Below are positions 1 to 7,946 of a DNA stretch of 38,604 bases, in pieces. The DNA is taken from the NCBI GenBank assembly GCA_964431545.1, contig CAYSLC010000023.1:1-38604 (forward strand), in the 5' to 3' direction. Each line of letters opens with the position of its first letter. Positions within the stretch are counted from its first letter, which is position 1. Both the position numbers and the translations under genes were made by a program. The DNA comes from CAYSLC01 sp964431545. GTDB lineage: Bacteria > Desulfobacterota > Desulfobacteria > Desulfobacterales > JAABSP01. A model generated the notes under the pieces. It did no database searches and was not told the DNA's origin. It was given only the letters and a program-made list of their open reading frames with translations.

Positions 1-45
1 CCGGACGATGATGTGGTCGATGCGGAGTACGAGGACGTGGCCTAA
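1..45 (+). CDS. dnaK: DnaK (Hsp70 chaperone), C-terminal 14 residues only
   Basis: Only the final 14 codons and the TAA stop lie in the window; they read PDDDVVDAEYEDVA. The DDVVDAE(F/Y)E tail is the conserved acidic C-terminal signature of bacterial DnaK, which caps the disordered tail after the substrate-binding lid. The gene enters from the left edge and is convergent with qmoC, with a perfect 9-bp inverted repeat between the two stops. The assignment rests on a short but very characteristic tail, so the family is fairly sure while nothing can be said about the rest of the gene. Confidence 0.8.
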   Translation, partial: PDDDVVDAEYEDVA

Positions 46-63
46 AGTTTTATCTTTCCGTAG

Positions 64-90
64 GGTGGGCACGGCTGTTTTGTGCCCACC
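64..90. terminator. Hairpin between convergent dnaK and qmoC ends
   Basis: GGTGGGCAC at 64-72 pairs perfectly with GTGCCCACC at 82-90 around a 9-nt loop. It lies 18 nt after the dnaK stop and 12 nt beyond the qmoC stop, so it could serve both genes. Neither strand has a clear U-tract after the stem, so it may be a weak terminator or a 3'-end protecting hairpin rather than a classical intrinsic terminator. Confidence 0.5.
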
Positions 91-102
91 ATTCGGATCG
101 GA

Positions 103-1242
103 TCAGACGAACTTCCTCCCGCTGTAATCCGCGTAGGCGATGGCCAGGGTCCGGTAGACCAGATGGGCCAGCTTGGAGAACGGCAGGTAGACGAAGAGGC
201 CGAAGACGAAGACCAGGTGGATGAAATACAGCGTATAGGAGAGGCCCGCGGCGCCGCCCAGCCGGGTCATCTCGGTGAGCATGCCGGTGACGCCCAGGGC
301 GAAGGCCAGGCCGATGAGAAACCAGTCCTTATAGGTGGTGTTCTGTTCCGGCTTGGACAGGCGGTTTTTGATCATCAGCGCGCTGCCGATGACCAGGGCC
401 ACGCCCGCGATGTTGGCCAGCCACTTCACCGGGTTCAACTGGGAATACGGCCCATGGATCCCGAAGACATAGAGCACCACGAAAAAGATGCTGGTGACGA
501 TGAACAGGCCGATGAACCCGAAGAAGACCATCATGTGGGAGGTGGCCCGCTCCTCGTTCTCGCCGCACTCGGAAAATTTCGAGTGTTTGAGGATCGCCGG
601 GATCACGTTGATGATCGACTTGACAAAGCCCGCCGGATCGATCTTCTCCTTGTCCGTCTTCCCCTCGATCCTGGCGTTCTCATGCATATCCGCCAGGAAC
701 CGCTTGATGCCGAGGGCGAAGATCACCACCGTCCAGATGGAGGCGGGGATCATGATCAGATCCACCAGCCAGGTGGAGAAGAAATGGGAATGGACGATCT
801 CCTCCCCCCCCGGGGTGAAATCGAGGAGACCCGTGATCAGCCCCACCACGAGGAAGATGATGATGGGGATCGCAAACAGGATGGGCAGTTTCTTGGGGTC
901 GTTCACCGCCCGGGCCAGTGACTTGGGCCGGGCGTACTCGGAGATGGCATAGGACCGGACGGCCGCCATGACATCCCCGGGCTTGGCGTCCCTGGGGCAC
1001 ATGGTGGAACAGTCGCCGCAGTTGTGGCACAGCCAGATGTCCCCGTTGCTCACCAGACGATCCTTGAGTCCCCAGGAGGCGGCGATCATCTCCTTGCGGG
1101 GAAACGGCCGGTTGTCCGGGGAAATGGGACAGGCCACCGAGCAGGTCGCGCATTGATAACACTTCTTCAGGGAGTCTCCCCCCAACCCGGCAACCTCTTT
1201 CAGGAAGCTTAAATCGGGCTCCAGCAGGTACTTTTCCGACAT
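103..1242 (-). CDS. qmoC: Quinone-interacting membrane-bound oxidoreductase subunit QmoC
   Basis: Membrane subunit of the Qmo complex, which links the menaquinone pool to APS reductase in dissimilatory sulfate reduction. The 379-aa protein fuses an HdrC-like part to an HdrE-like membrane part. Two CxxCxxCxxxC clusters (Cys 28/31/34/38 and 72/75/78/82) bind [4Fe-4S] centres. From about residue 115 there are roughly six hydrophobic segments of the cytochrome b (NarI-like) type. I chose the ATG at 1240-1242 because the AAGGAGGG ribosome-binding site at 1250-1257 is 7 nt away; an in-frame TTG six bases upstream sits too close to it. It is the last gene of the apr-qmo cluster, 83 nt after qmoB. 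Family assignment is very secure from sequence and gene order. Confidence 0.95.
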   Translation of the reverse strand: MSEKYLLEPDLSFLKEVAGLGGDSLKKCYQCATCSVACPISPDNRPFPRKEMIAASWGLKDRLVSNGDIWLCHNCGDCSTMCPRDAKPGDVMAAVRSYAISEYARPKSLARAVNDPKKLPILFAIPIIIFLVVGLITGLLDFTPGGEEIVHSHFFSTWLVDLIMIPASIWTVVIFALGIKRFLADMHENARIEGKTDKEKIDPAGFVKSIINVIPAILKHSKFSECGENEERATSHMMVFFGFIGLFIVTSIFFVVLYVFGIHGPYSQLNPVKWLANIAGVALVIGSALMIKNRLSKPEQNTTYKDWFLIGLAFALGVTGMLTEMTRLGGAAGLSYTLYFIHLVFVFGLFVYLPFSKLAHLVYRTLAIAYADYSGRKFV

Positions 1243-1267
1243 AACCAATCCCTCCTTCTTCGCTTAC

Positions 1268-1303
1268 GGGCGGCGTCGGCCCGGTCGGGGCCGGCCGCCG
1301 CCC
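1268..1303 (-). other. GC-rich hairpin between qmoB and qmoC
   Basis: GGGCGGCG at 1268-1275 is the reverse complement of CGCCGCCC at 1296-1303. Inside it GGCCC (1278-1282) pairs with GGGCC (1288-1292), giving a two-tier stem-loop. It fills most of the 77-83 nt gap between qmoB and qmoC, whereas qmoA and qmoB are only 10 nt apart. There is no T-tract on the minus strand, so it is more likely an mRNA stability or processing element, or a translational spacer, than a terminator. Confidence 0.5.
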
Positions 1304-1325
1304 ATGATTCGCTCGCGTGCGCTAT

Positions 1326-3659
1326 TTAGAATCCCTTGAACGGGTTCGGTCCGAGTTCCTCTATGGATGCCACGAAGTCGTTGATGATCTGGGGGAGCTT
1401 GTGGTACTCGTCGATGGCCACCTGGAACTGGGCCACCCGCTCGTTCTCCAGCGCGAGGCTCGCCAGGGCGTCGCCGATCTTCTTCACCCGGATCTCCGCC
1501 AGCTCGCTCCCCTTGATGAAGTGGCACTGGTAGTCATCCCCGTGCTTACATCCCAGCAGGAAGACGCCGTCCATCCCCTGGGAGAGGGCGTCCTTGATCC
1601 AGATCACGTTCATCGATCCGAGGCACCGGATGGGGATCAACCGGACATCCGCCGAGTAGGAGAGGGAGTTTAAGCCCGCCATATCCAGGGCCGGATAGGC
1701 GTCGTTTTCACAGACGAGCCCCAGGATCCGGAACGGCGGCTCGGTGTAGTCGTCCTCCGACGGGACATGCACGGCTTTGACCATCGATCCCACACTGTCG
1801 ATGCTGTAGTCCGAGAAGCCGATGATCCGCTCCGGGCAGGCCCCCATGCAGGTGCCGCAACGGCGGCAGCGGGCGGGGTTGGGCTTGGGCGTGCCCTTGG
1901 CGTCGTCGTCGATGGCGCCGAAGGGGCACTCCTGGGTGCAGCGCTTGCACTGGGTGCAGCGCTGGAAGAAGAAATCCGGAAATGTCATATCCCCGGATCG
2001 CGGATGGACCGACACGCCGCGATTGACCGACTCCAGGCACTGGATCGCCTTCAGGGCGGCGCCCGAGGCATCCTCCATGCACTCCTCCATGGTCATGTTC
2101 CGGCGGATGGTCCCGGCCGCGTAGATACCGGTCCGCTGGGTTTCGTAGGGGAAGCAGATGAAGTTGGAGTCGACGTACCCCTTGAACAGGTCGATGTCCC
2201 GGAACGCCGGCCCCTGGCGATAGGCCATGTTGACCACGGGGTCGTCCAGGGTGAGGGGGACCATGCCGGTGGCCAGGACCACCATGTCGGCCTTGACCTG
2301 GATCTTGTCCCCCAGCAGGGTGTCCTCGGCCTCCACGATGAGGCCGTCGCCGTTCTTCTTCACGGAGGCGACCTTCCCCTTGGTCATGAAGACGCCGGGA
2401 TCCTGCTGCATCGCCTTGTAGAAGTTCTCCGACAGGCCGGGAGTCCGCATGTGCTGGTAGAAGATGTAGGCCTTGCCGTCCTCGTAGTCCTCCCGGACGT
2501 AGGTGGCGTGCTTCAGGGCCACCAGGCTCGCGGTGGAGCCGCTGTAGCTGAAATCGGCGTCATCCTCCTTGCCCGGCGACTGGACGAAGGCCACCGACTT
2601 GGCCTCCCTGCCGTCCGAGGGTCGCGTGATCTTCCCCTCCGCCGCCATCTGCTCGAACTGGTGGTTGGTCACCACGTCGGGGATCTCTCCGAATCCGAGA
2701 TGGTCGAACTCACCGGCCTTGGGCTGGTAGGGCCGCCACCCGGCCGCCAGGATGATGGCGCCGAAGGGCTCTCCGTTGGGATCGAGGGTGAGGATGTCCT
2801 TCCGGCCCTTGTTGTATTCCATGAACTTCTCATGGAGGGTCTCCGGGTCGAGTTCCTTGCCGTCCTCGTCCACCCGCATCTCCTCGGGCAGCGGATAGGG
2901 CACGTCGAACTCGATCTTCTCTCCGGGATTCTTGAAGGTCACCGTGAAGTTGCCCGGCTCGCCGGCCACCCGGGCCACCACCGTGCCGGTGCGGACCTTG
3001 ATGTTGTCGAGCCCCTCCAACTCGTCGATCTTCGACTGGATGAACGGCGGGATGGGTTTGTCGAAGGGATGGGTGACGGGGAGTTGTTTGCGCACCTTTG
3101 CCGCATAGCCGCCGAGCTTCGCCTCCTTCTCCACCACCGTCACCTCGTAGCCGGCCTTTGCCGCGTCGATGGCCGCGGAGATGCCGCTGATGCCGCCGCC
3201 GATCACCAGGATCTTCCGGTTGAAGGTCTCCATCTGGTAGGGTTCCGGCAGGGTCACCTTCTCCGACTTGGCGATGCCCATGCGCAGGTAGTCCTCGGCC
3301 ATCATCTGGACCCGGTCGAAGTTGTCCTCGTCCTCCTTCTCCTCCTCGGTCAGGGCGGGAAACTGCGAGCGGGAGTGGGACCAGACCACGCCTTCCCGGA
3401 TGTTGACCCGGTCGACGAAGCACCCGTCGAACTTGAAGACGTCGAAGTTGACCCGACGGGAACAGGCGGCGATGATCAGGGTGTTGGTGCCCTCTTCGAC
3501 ATCCTTCTTCAGGACCTCCACCCCCTCCTTGCCGCAGAACATGGGATGGGTCTTACAGCTGAGCCCCTCCTCTTCGGGGATCTCCTTGAGCTTCTCGATG
3601 TCCAGGGCATCCCCGATTCCACATCCTGTACAGATATATACGCCATACTTTTTATCCAT
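1326..3659 (-). CDS. qmoB: Quinone-interacting membrane-bound oxidoreductase subunit QmoB
   Basis: Soluble HdrA-like flavoprotein subunit of Qmo, 777 aa, the usual length. The N-terminal region carries Cys10, Cys13, Cys35 and Cys42. An FAD-binding Rossmann motif GGGISG is at residues 154-159. A two-cluster ferredoxin domain has Cys 568/571/574/578 and 598/601/604/608. The C-terminal region from about 640 resembles MvhD (the delta subunit of F420-non-reducing hydrogenase), as is typical of QmoB. The start ATG is preceded by TAGGAGGT with proper spacing. It lies 10 nt downstream of qmoA and is surely co-translated with it. The HdrA/MvhD make-up has led to proposals of electron confurcation in Qmo; that is family knowledge, not visible here. 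Confidence 0.96.
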   Translation of the reverse strand: MDKKYGVYICTGCGIGDALDIEKLKEIPEEEGLSCKTHPMFCGKEGVEVLKKDVEEGTNTLIIAACSRRVNFDVFKFDGCFVDRVNIREGVVWSHSRSQFPALTEEEKEDEDNFDRVQMMAEDYLRMGIAKSEKVTLPEPYQMETFNRKILVIGGGISGISAAIDAAKAGYEVTVVEKEAKLGGYAAKVRKQLPVTHPFDKPIPPFIQSKIDELEGLDNIKVRTGTVVARVAGEPGNFTVTFKNPGEKIEFDVPYPLPEEMRVDEDGKELDPETLHEKFMEYNKGRKDILTLDPNGEPFGAIILAAGWRPYQPKAGEFDHLGFGEIPDVVTNHQFEQMAAEGKITRPSDGREAKSVAFVQSPGKEDDADFSYSGSTASLVALKHATYVREDYEDGKAYIFYQHMRTPGLSENFYKAMQQDPGVFMTKGKVASVKKNGDGLIVEAEDTLLGDKIQVKADMVVLATGMVPLTLDDPVVNMAYRQGPAFRDIDLFKGYVDSNFICFPYETQRTGIYAAGTIRRNMTMEECMEDASGAALKAIQCLESVNRGVSVHPRSGDMTFPDFFFQRCTQCKRCTQECPFGAIDDDAKGTPKPNPARCRRCGTCMGACPERIIGFSDYSIDSVGSMVKAVHVPSEDDYTEPPFRILGLVCENDAYPALDMAGLNSLSYSADVRLIPIRCLGSMNVIWIKDALSQGMDGVFLLGCKHGDDYQCHFIKGSELAEIRVKKIGDALASLALENERVAQFQVAIDEYHKLPQIINDFVASIEELGPNPFKGF

Positions 3660-3669
3660 GGATTACCTC

Positions 3670-4947
3670 CTACCGTCTCACCAGGGTTTGAATCGCTTTG
3701 AGGGCCATACCGGTCGCATTCTGGTTCGAGGACATGACGTCGAACGGTTTGTTGGCGCAGCCCGCGGCAAAGGAACCGCCCTTCTGGAAGTCGTTGATCA
3801 TGAAGCCGTCATCGGAGAATTGCAGGTCCGCGGGGATCTTGGAGACCGCCGCGTTCGGCTGCATGCCGGTGGCCAAAACCACCATGTCCACGGTCTGATG
3901 GATCTTCTCGCCGGTGACGGCGTTCTCGGCGGTCACGGTGATCTTCTTCGAATCCATGTCCTCGTCCACCTCGGCGACCTTCCCCTTGATGAAGAAGACG
4001 TTCTCATCGGCCTTGATATTCTGGTAGAACTGCTCGTACTTCTGGCCCGGAGCCCGCAGATCGATGTAGAAGATGTAGATCTTGGCCTCGGGATACCGCT
4101 CCCGCACATAGGAAGCCTGTTTCAGGGAGGCCATGCAGCAGATGTAGGAGCAGTAGGGGAGGTGATTCTCGTCCCTCGACCCGGCGCACTGGACGAAGGC
4201 GATGGACTCGGGGGCCTTGTCGTCGGAGGGGCGGAGGATCTTTCCACCGGTGGGGCCGTTGGGGGCCGCCATCCGCTCCATCATCATGTTGGTGATGATG
4301 TTGGGGTACCGGCCGTAGCCCAGGTTGTCGATCCTGCCGGCGTCGTAGGGGGTCCAGCCGGTGGCCCAGACCACCGCGCCCACCTTCAGAGGCACGGTTT
4401 TTGCCTCCATCTCCAGATCCACGGCGTCATAGGGGCACGCCTCCTTGCAGCGGCCGGCGTCCTCGGTGCCGATGATCTGCGGAGAGATGACGTACCGGGC
4501 GGGGAAGGCCATCTCAAAGGGGAGGTAGGCGGCCTTGGTCCGGTCCATGCCGAAGTTGAAGTCGTTGGTGACCTCGGTCTTGCAGGCCTTGGCGCACTCG
4601 CCGCAGCAGGTGCAGTTCTCGTTGACGTACCGGGGGTTGATCCGGACGGTGACGTCGTAGGCGCCGGCGCTCCCGCTCACCTTCTCCACCTCGGCCATGG
4701 TGAAGACCTTGATGCGCGGGTTGTCCTTGATTCTCCTGAAGTTGATCTCCAATCCGCAGGTCGGAGGACATAGCTTGGGAAAGTATTGATTCAGCTGCGC
4801 TACCCGTCCGCCCAGGTAAGGATTCTTTTCGACCAGGAAGACCTCGTACCCCACCTCCGCCGCTTCGAGGGCCGTGGTCAAACCGCTGATTCCCCCTCCC
4901 ACAACCAGGATGCTGCCGTTCGCAGGGGCTTGTTTCTCGTCAGTCAT
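3670..4947 (-). CDS. qmoA: Quinone-interacting membrane-bound oxidoreductase subunit QmoA
   Basis: HdrA-like flavoprotein subunit of Qmo, 425 aa, thought to contact APS reductase and pass electrons from QmoB/QmoC. The FAD dinucleotide motif GGGISG is at residues 17-22, followed by the YEVFLVEKNPYLGG strand that binds the ADP ribose. Cysteines at 60 and 64 (CPPTC) and the cluster C112-x-C114-C115-xx-C118-xxx-C122 are available for Fe-S binding. A second ATGxxP-type flavoprotein motif lies near the C-terminus. The ATG has GGAGGG 5 nt upstream. It follows an intrinsic terminator and a tandem-repeat hairpin downstream of aprA, and no convincing separate promoter is visible, so it may depend on read-through. 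Confidence 0.96.
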   Translation of the reverse strand: MTDEKQAPANGSILVVGGGISGLTTALEAAEVGYEVFLVEKNPYLGGRVAQLNQYFPKLCPPTCGLEINFRRIKDNPRIKVFTMAEVEKVSGSAGAYDVTVRINPRYVNENCTCCGECAKACKTEVTNDFNFGMDRTKAAYLPFEMAFPARYVISPQIIGTEDAGRCKEACPYDAVDLEMEAKTVPLKVGAVVWATGWTPYDAGRIDNLGYGRYPNIITNMMMERMAAPNGPTGGKILRPSDDKAPESIAFVQCAGSRDENHLPYCSYICCMASLKQASYVRERYPEAKIYIFYIDLRAPGQKYEQFYQNIKADENVFFIKGKVAEVDEDMDSKKITVTAENAVTGEKIHQTVDMVVLATGMQPNAAVSKIPADLQFSDDGFMINDFQKGGSFAAGCANKPFDVMSSNQNATGMALKAIQTLVRR

Positions 4948-4980
4948 GCTATCCCTCCATGAGTTTATAGGTATTAGGTG

Positions 4981-5034
4981 ATGGGTTATCGGTTATGGGT
5001 GTAGGTGATCCATCACCCATAACCCATAACCCAT
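4981..5034. repeat. Long inverted repeat built of CCCATAA units in the aprA-qmoA spacer
   Basis: The 21-nt arm at 4981-5001 and the arm at 5014-5034 are reverse complements with a single mismatch, around a 12-nt loop. Each arm is itself a short tandem repeat of a 7-nt unit (CCCATAA in the right arm). The element is much more AT-rich and simpler than the surrounding DNA. In RNA it would form a 21-bp hairpin upstream of qmoA and downstream of the aprA terminator. It looks like a small dispersed palindromic element, or an mRNA-stability structure, but no second copy was found in this window. Confidence 0.7.
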
Positions 5035-5052
5035 CCCCTGTGCTTCCGTAAT

Positions 5053-5085
5053 AAAAACCTCCAGGCATCCGAAGACGCCTGGAGG
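5053..5085 (-). terminator. Intrinsic terminator after aprA
   Basis: Read on the minus strand, CCTCCAGGC (5077-5085) and GCCTGGAGG (5058-5066) form a perfect 9-bp stem with a 10-nt loop. The stem is followed directly by TTTTT and an AT-rich stretch (5053-5057 and beyond). This is a textbook rho-independent terminator 41 nt past the aprA stop. It separates aprBA from qmoABC and would reduce, or fully stop, read-through into qmo. Confidence 0.85.
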
Positions 5086-5125
5086 TGTTCTAGGTCAATC
5101 CAATGGAAAGACTTCCGCCAATGGA

Positions 5126-7102
5126 TTAGTCAGGGATGATCTTGATGTAGTCTCTCTTGAAGGTATCCCACTTGCCGGCCTTGGGATCGTACTTGGAGTT
5201 GGTGAAGCAGAACCAGTTTTTGTCATCCTGGTTGGGATAATCGGCCTGGTAGTAGAAGCCGGGGTACCGGGTCTCCTTCCGGAACTGAATGTGGCGCAGG
5301 TGGGCTTCCACGGTCCAGATCCGATGGTAGATCTCCCAGGCTCTCATGAGTTCGTGGAGGTCGCCGGCGGCCAGCTTCTCGCAGTCTTCCCGCATGGTCT
5401 CCAAGAGTTCCATGACGATCTCCAGGTTCTTGGAGGTGGTCATGTAGTAGGTCGCCGTTCCGGCGCCGTACTCGTGGGTGGCCTTCATCAGCCGGTACAT
5501 CATCCCGTTGGGCTTCAGGTAGGCGGGGTTGATGTCCTCGGCGGTGGTGTACTTGTAGTTCTCCAGGTAGACGCGGACCGGCTTGTAGACGATGTCCACG
5601 AGTTCTTCCTTGGATTGGGCGATGCTCGGTTTGAAGTCCTTGTTGTCCCGGGCAAACCGGACCATGGACTTGGCGGCCATGCGGCCCTCGGCATGGGAGC
5701 CGGAGGAGAACTTGTGGCCGGAGCAGCCAACGCCGTCACCGGAGGTGAACAGGCCGTTGACCGTGGTCATCCGGTTGTAGACCTTGTCCTTGTATTTGAT
5801 CTTGTAGGCGTCGGGCACCCAGTCGTAGTCCGGTCCGGAGACCCAGAGGCCGCAGCAGCCGGAATGGGATCCCAGCAGGTAGGGCTCGGTGGGCATGATC
5901 TCGGAGTTCTTCTTCTCCGGCTCGGTGTTGGTGGCGCACCACAGGTTGGCCTGGCCGCAGGTCATGTCGAGGAAGTCTTCCCAGGCTTCGGATTCGAGGT
6001 GCTTGAGTTCCTTCTTGTCCATGGTTTTGCCCAGCTCGGCCAGCGCGGTGACGGTGTCCATGATGATGGGGCCGCGGCCGGCTTTCATCTCGAACAGCAT
6101 CAGGTGATTCCGCAGACAGGTCGGGGTGATGGCGGCCGTTCCGTAAGGCGCATAGTTTTCCAGCTCCTGCTTGGCGGCGTCGGAGCCGGCAAAGGCTTCG
6201 CCCAAACCATTGAGCGCTTTGGCCTTGAACAGGAGGAACCAGGCGCCGACCGGGCCGTAACCATCTTTAAAACGGGCCGGGGTGAACCGGTTTTCCATCA
6301 TGGACAGCTCGGCGCCGACCTTCATGCAGAGGGTGTAGGTGGAGCCGGAGTTCCAGACCGGATACCAGGCGCGGCCTTTCCCCTCGCCCACCGACCGGGG
6401 CTGGTAGATGTTGACGGCCCCGCCGCAGGCGACCATCATGGTGTTGCACTTGATGATGTAGACCTTGTTCTCCCGGACGGAGAAGCCCAGGGCGCCGGCG
6501 ATGCGGTTCTCCTCGTTGGCGTCGAGCAGAAGCTCCACGATGAAGACCCGCTCCAGGATGTTGTCCTCGCCGAGGGCCTTCTTGGCGGCCTCGGCGACGA
6601 TCCGTTTGTAGGACTCGCCGTTGATCATGATCTGCCATTTACCGGTGCGGACCGGGGTGGCGCCGGACTTCAGGGTCCCCAGCTTGAGGCCCTTCTTGCC
6701 GTCGAGGTTCTTCCCCTCGTCGGTCTTCTTCCAGACCGGAAGTCCCCACTCCTCGAACAGATGGACGGAATCGTCGACGTGGCAGCCCAGGTCGAAGATC
6801 AGGTCCTCGCGGACGATGCCCATCAGGTCGTTGCGCACCATGCGGACGTAATCGTCCGGGGTGTTCTGGCCGATGTAGGTGTTGATGGCCGACAGGCCCT
6901 GGGCCACGGCGCCGGAGCGCTCCATGGCGGCCTTGTCCACCAGCAGGACGCTCTGGTCGTCGGACAGCCACTTCTTGGCCTCGAATGCGGAGCCGCAAGC
7001 GGCCATGCCGCCGCCCACGATCAAGAGGTCGACTTCGCGCTCCTCGACTTCAGGATCCTTGACAGCCTTCAGTTCCCCCTTCGGTTTGTTCGGTAATGCC
7101 AT
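5126..7102 (-). CDS. aprA: Adenylylsulfate (APS) reductase alpha subunit AprA
   Basis: Catalytic FAD subunit of dissimilatory APS reductase, which reduces adenosine 5'-phosphosulfate to sulfite and AMP in the cytoplasm. At 658 aa it has the normal family length. The FAD Rossmann motif (GGGMAACG, residues 30-37) follows an acidic N-terminus. Further family landmarks are the LLGSHSGCCGLWVSG segment and the flavoprotein tail motif NGLFTSGDGVGCSGHKFSSG. The C-terminus carries the aromatic, lysine-rich region typical of AprA. The ATG is preceded by CAAGGAGGTTG. It lies 137 nt after aprB, its obligate partner, and a strong terminator follows. Dissimilatory rather than oxidative function is inferred from the linked qmoABC including qmoC. 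Confidence 0.98.
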   Translation of the reverse strand: MALPNKPKGELKAVKDPEVEEREVDLLIVGGGMAACGSAFEAKKWLSDDQSVLLVDKAAMERSGAVAQGLSAINTYIGQNTPDDYVRMVRNDLMGIVREDLIFDLGCHVDDSVHLFEEWGLPVWKKTDEGKNLDGKKGLKLGTLKSGATPVRTGKWQIMINGESYKRIVAEAAKKALGEDNILERVFIVELLLDANEENRIAGALGFSVRENKVYIIKCNTMMVACGGAVNIYQPRSVGEGKGRAWYPVWNSGSTYTLCMKVGAELSMMENRFTPARFKDGYGPVGAWFLLFKAKALNGLGEAFAGSDAAKQELENYAPYGTAAITPTCLRNHLMLFEMKAGRGPIIMDTVTALAELGKTMDKKELKHLESEAWEDFLDMTCGQANLWCATNTEPEKKNSEIMPTEPYLLGSHSGCCGLWVSGPDYDWVPDAYKIKYKDKVYNRMTTVNGLFTSGDGVGCSGHKFSSGSHAEGRMAAKSMVRFARDNKDFKPSIAQSKEELVDIVYKPVRVYLENYKYTTAEDINPAYLKPNGMMYRLMKATHEYGAGTATYYMTTSKNLEIVMELLETMREDCEKLAAGDLHELMRAWEIYHRIWTVEAHLRHIQFRKETRYPGFYYQADYPNQDDKNWFCFTNSKYDPKAGKWDTFKRDYIKIIPD

Positions 7103-7170
7103 TCTACAACCTCCTTGGAATTGGGCCCGATACGCTTTCGCATCAGGCTCGATTGATCGTTACGCGTGGC

Positions 7171-7199
7171 TTCGGCTCCCTCGGAAGGACGGAGCCGAA
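7171..7199 (-). other. Hairpin in the aprB-aprA spacer
   Basis: TTCGGCTCC at 7171-7179 pairs perfectly with GGAGCCGAA at 7191-7199 around an 11-nt loop. No T-tract follows on the minus strand, so read-through into aprA is expected. A smaller stem (GATGCG/CGTATC, one G-U pair) sits nearer the aprA ribosome-binding site at about 7129-7144. These may protect the mRNA or tune the aprB:aprA translation ratio. Confidence 0.5.
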
Positions 7200-7239
7200 C
7201 TGTCGAATTCGCTGTAAACGAACGATTGGGACCGTCGCT

Positions 7240-7677
7240 TTAGACCGTGGCCTGGGGCTTGGGCATGGTGTAGCCGTCCGCCTCTTCCGTTGCCAGAAGC
7301 TCGTTGTCGAGATCCTTGCCCTTCAGGGACTCATAGGCGTTGGCGGCGCCCTCGGCGGTGGTCCGGATGGGGAACTTGAAGCGTTTGATGTTGCCGTTGC
7401 GGAACTTGCAGGTCCACATGACATCCTCGGTACCCATCATCGGCATGATGCTGCTTCCCAGCGGCACGAAGTCGGCGTATCCGCGCACCTCGATGGCCTG
7501 GGTGGGGCAGATCTTGACGCAGGAGAAGCACTCCCAGCACTGATCCGGCTCCTGATTGTAGGCCTTCATGGAGTTGGTGTCCAAGACCATCAGGTCGTTG
7601 GGGCAGATGTACATGCAGGCCGTCTTATCGCCGCCCTTGCAGCCGTCACACTTCTCATCGATGACAAAACTTGGCAT
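7240..7677 (-). CDS. aprB: Adenylylsulfate (APS) reductase beta subunit AprB
   Basis: Iron-sulfur subunit of APS reductase that passes electrons from Qmo to the FAD of AprA. It is 145 aa and carries two [4Fe-4S] motifs. The first has Cys 10/13/21/25, with the AprB-specific longer spacing CDGCKGGDKTAC. The second has Cys 47/50/53/57 in CWECFSCVKIC. The C-terminal tail with KFRNGNIKRFKFPIRTT is the segment that wraps AprA in known structures. The start has AGGAGGT 8 nt upstream. It is the first gene of the transcription unit, behind a long leader. Confidence 0.97.
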   Translation of the reverse strand: MPSFVIDEKCDGCKGGDKTACMYICPNDLMVLDTNSMKAYNQEPDQCWECFSCVKICPTQAIEVRGYADFVPLGSSIMPMMGTEDVMWTCKFRNGNIKRFKFPIRTTAEGAANAYESLKGKDLDNELLATEEADGYTMPKPQATV

Positions 7678-7940
7678 TTACAATACCTCCTGATTCTGTT
7701 TGTGATGTGTTTCCGTTAACCACTACCCTTCACTGGTACCGTTAACTGGCTCGGGTACAACTGTGAGTGTCCTTTGCACCTCCCTTCCTCTCGGTAGCCG
7801 GGACACGCGCCCGGCCGGTTAAACAGTTGCAGGATTGTAGCTTGTCTGTTGCAGCTTACGCTCTATATGTCGATTCCATCTGTCCGGATTCCCGGAACGT
7901 TTCCTCTATAAATTCAGCACCATGAAACAATTTTAAACAG
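7678..7940 (-). other. Long untranslated leader of aprBA
   Basis: About 260 nt separate the predicted transcription start (near 7940) from the aprB ATG. The region has no convincing ORF. It contains two CCGTTAAC direct repeats about 30 nt apart near 7713-7750, a GC-rich imperfect stem around 7795-7820, and two GTTGCAG repeats near 7825-7860. I could not match it to a known riboswitch class. Beyond the promoter, 7977-8235 is the divergent spacer before the YkgJ gene; it ends in an AT-rich TATAAAAAAATTT stretch at about 8177-8190 without a clear -35 box. Confidence 0.5.
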
Positions 7941-7946
7941 AGAGGT

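Noticed and set aside
1767..3701. Plus-strand open frame of 644 codons opposite qmoB
   Set aside because: Low-complexity His/Asp/Gly/Leu-rich product with no motif, antisense to a secure family gene; a GC-rich shadow.
5291..7096. Plus-strand open frame of 601 codons opposite aprA
   Set aside because: Antisense shadow of aprA without start signals or family features.
7141..7199. Hairpin between aprB and aprA as a terminator
   Set aside because: No T-tract on the minus strand, and aprA needs co-expression with aprB.
7713..7750. CCGTTAAC repeats as a Rex redox-repressor site
   Set aside because: The GTTAAC half-sites lack the TTGTTAA-type inverted arrangement with short spacing expected for Rex.
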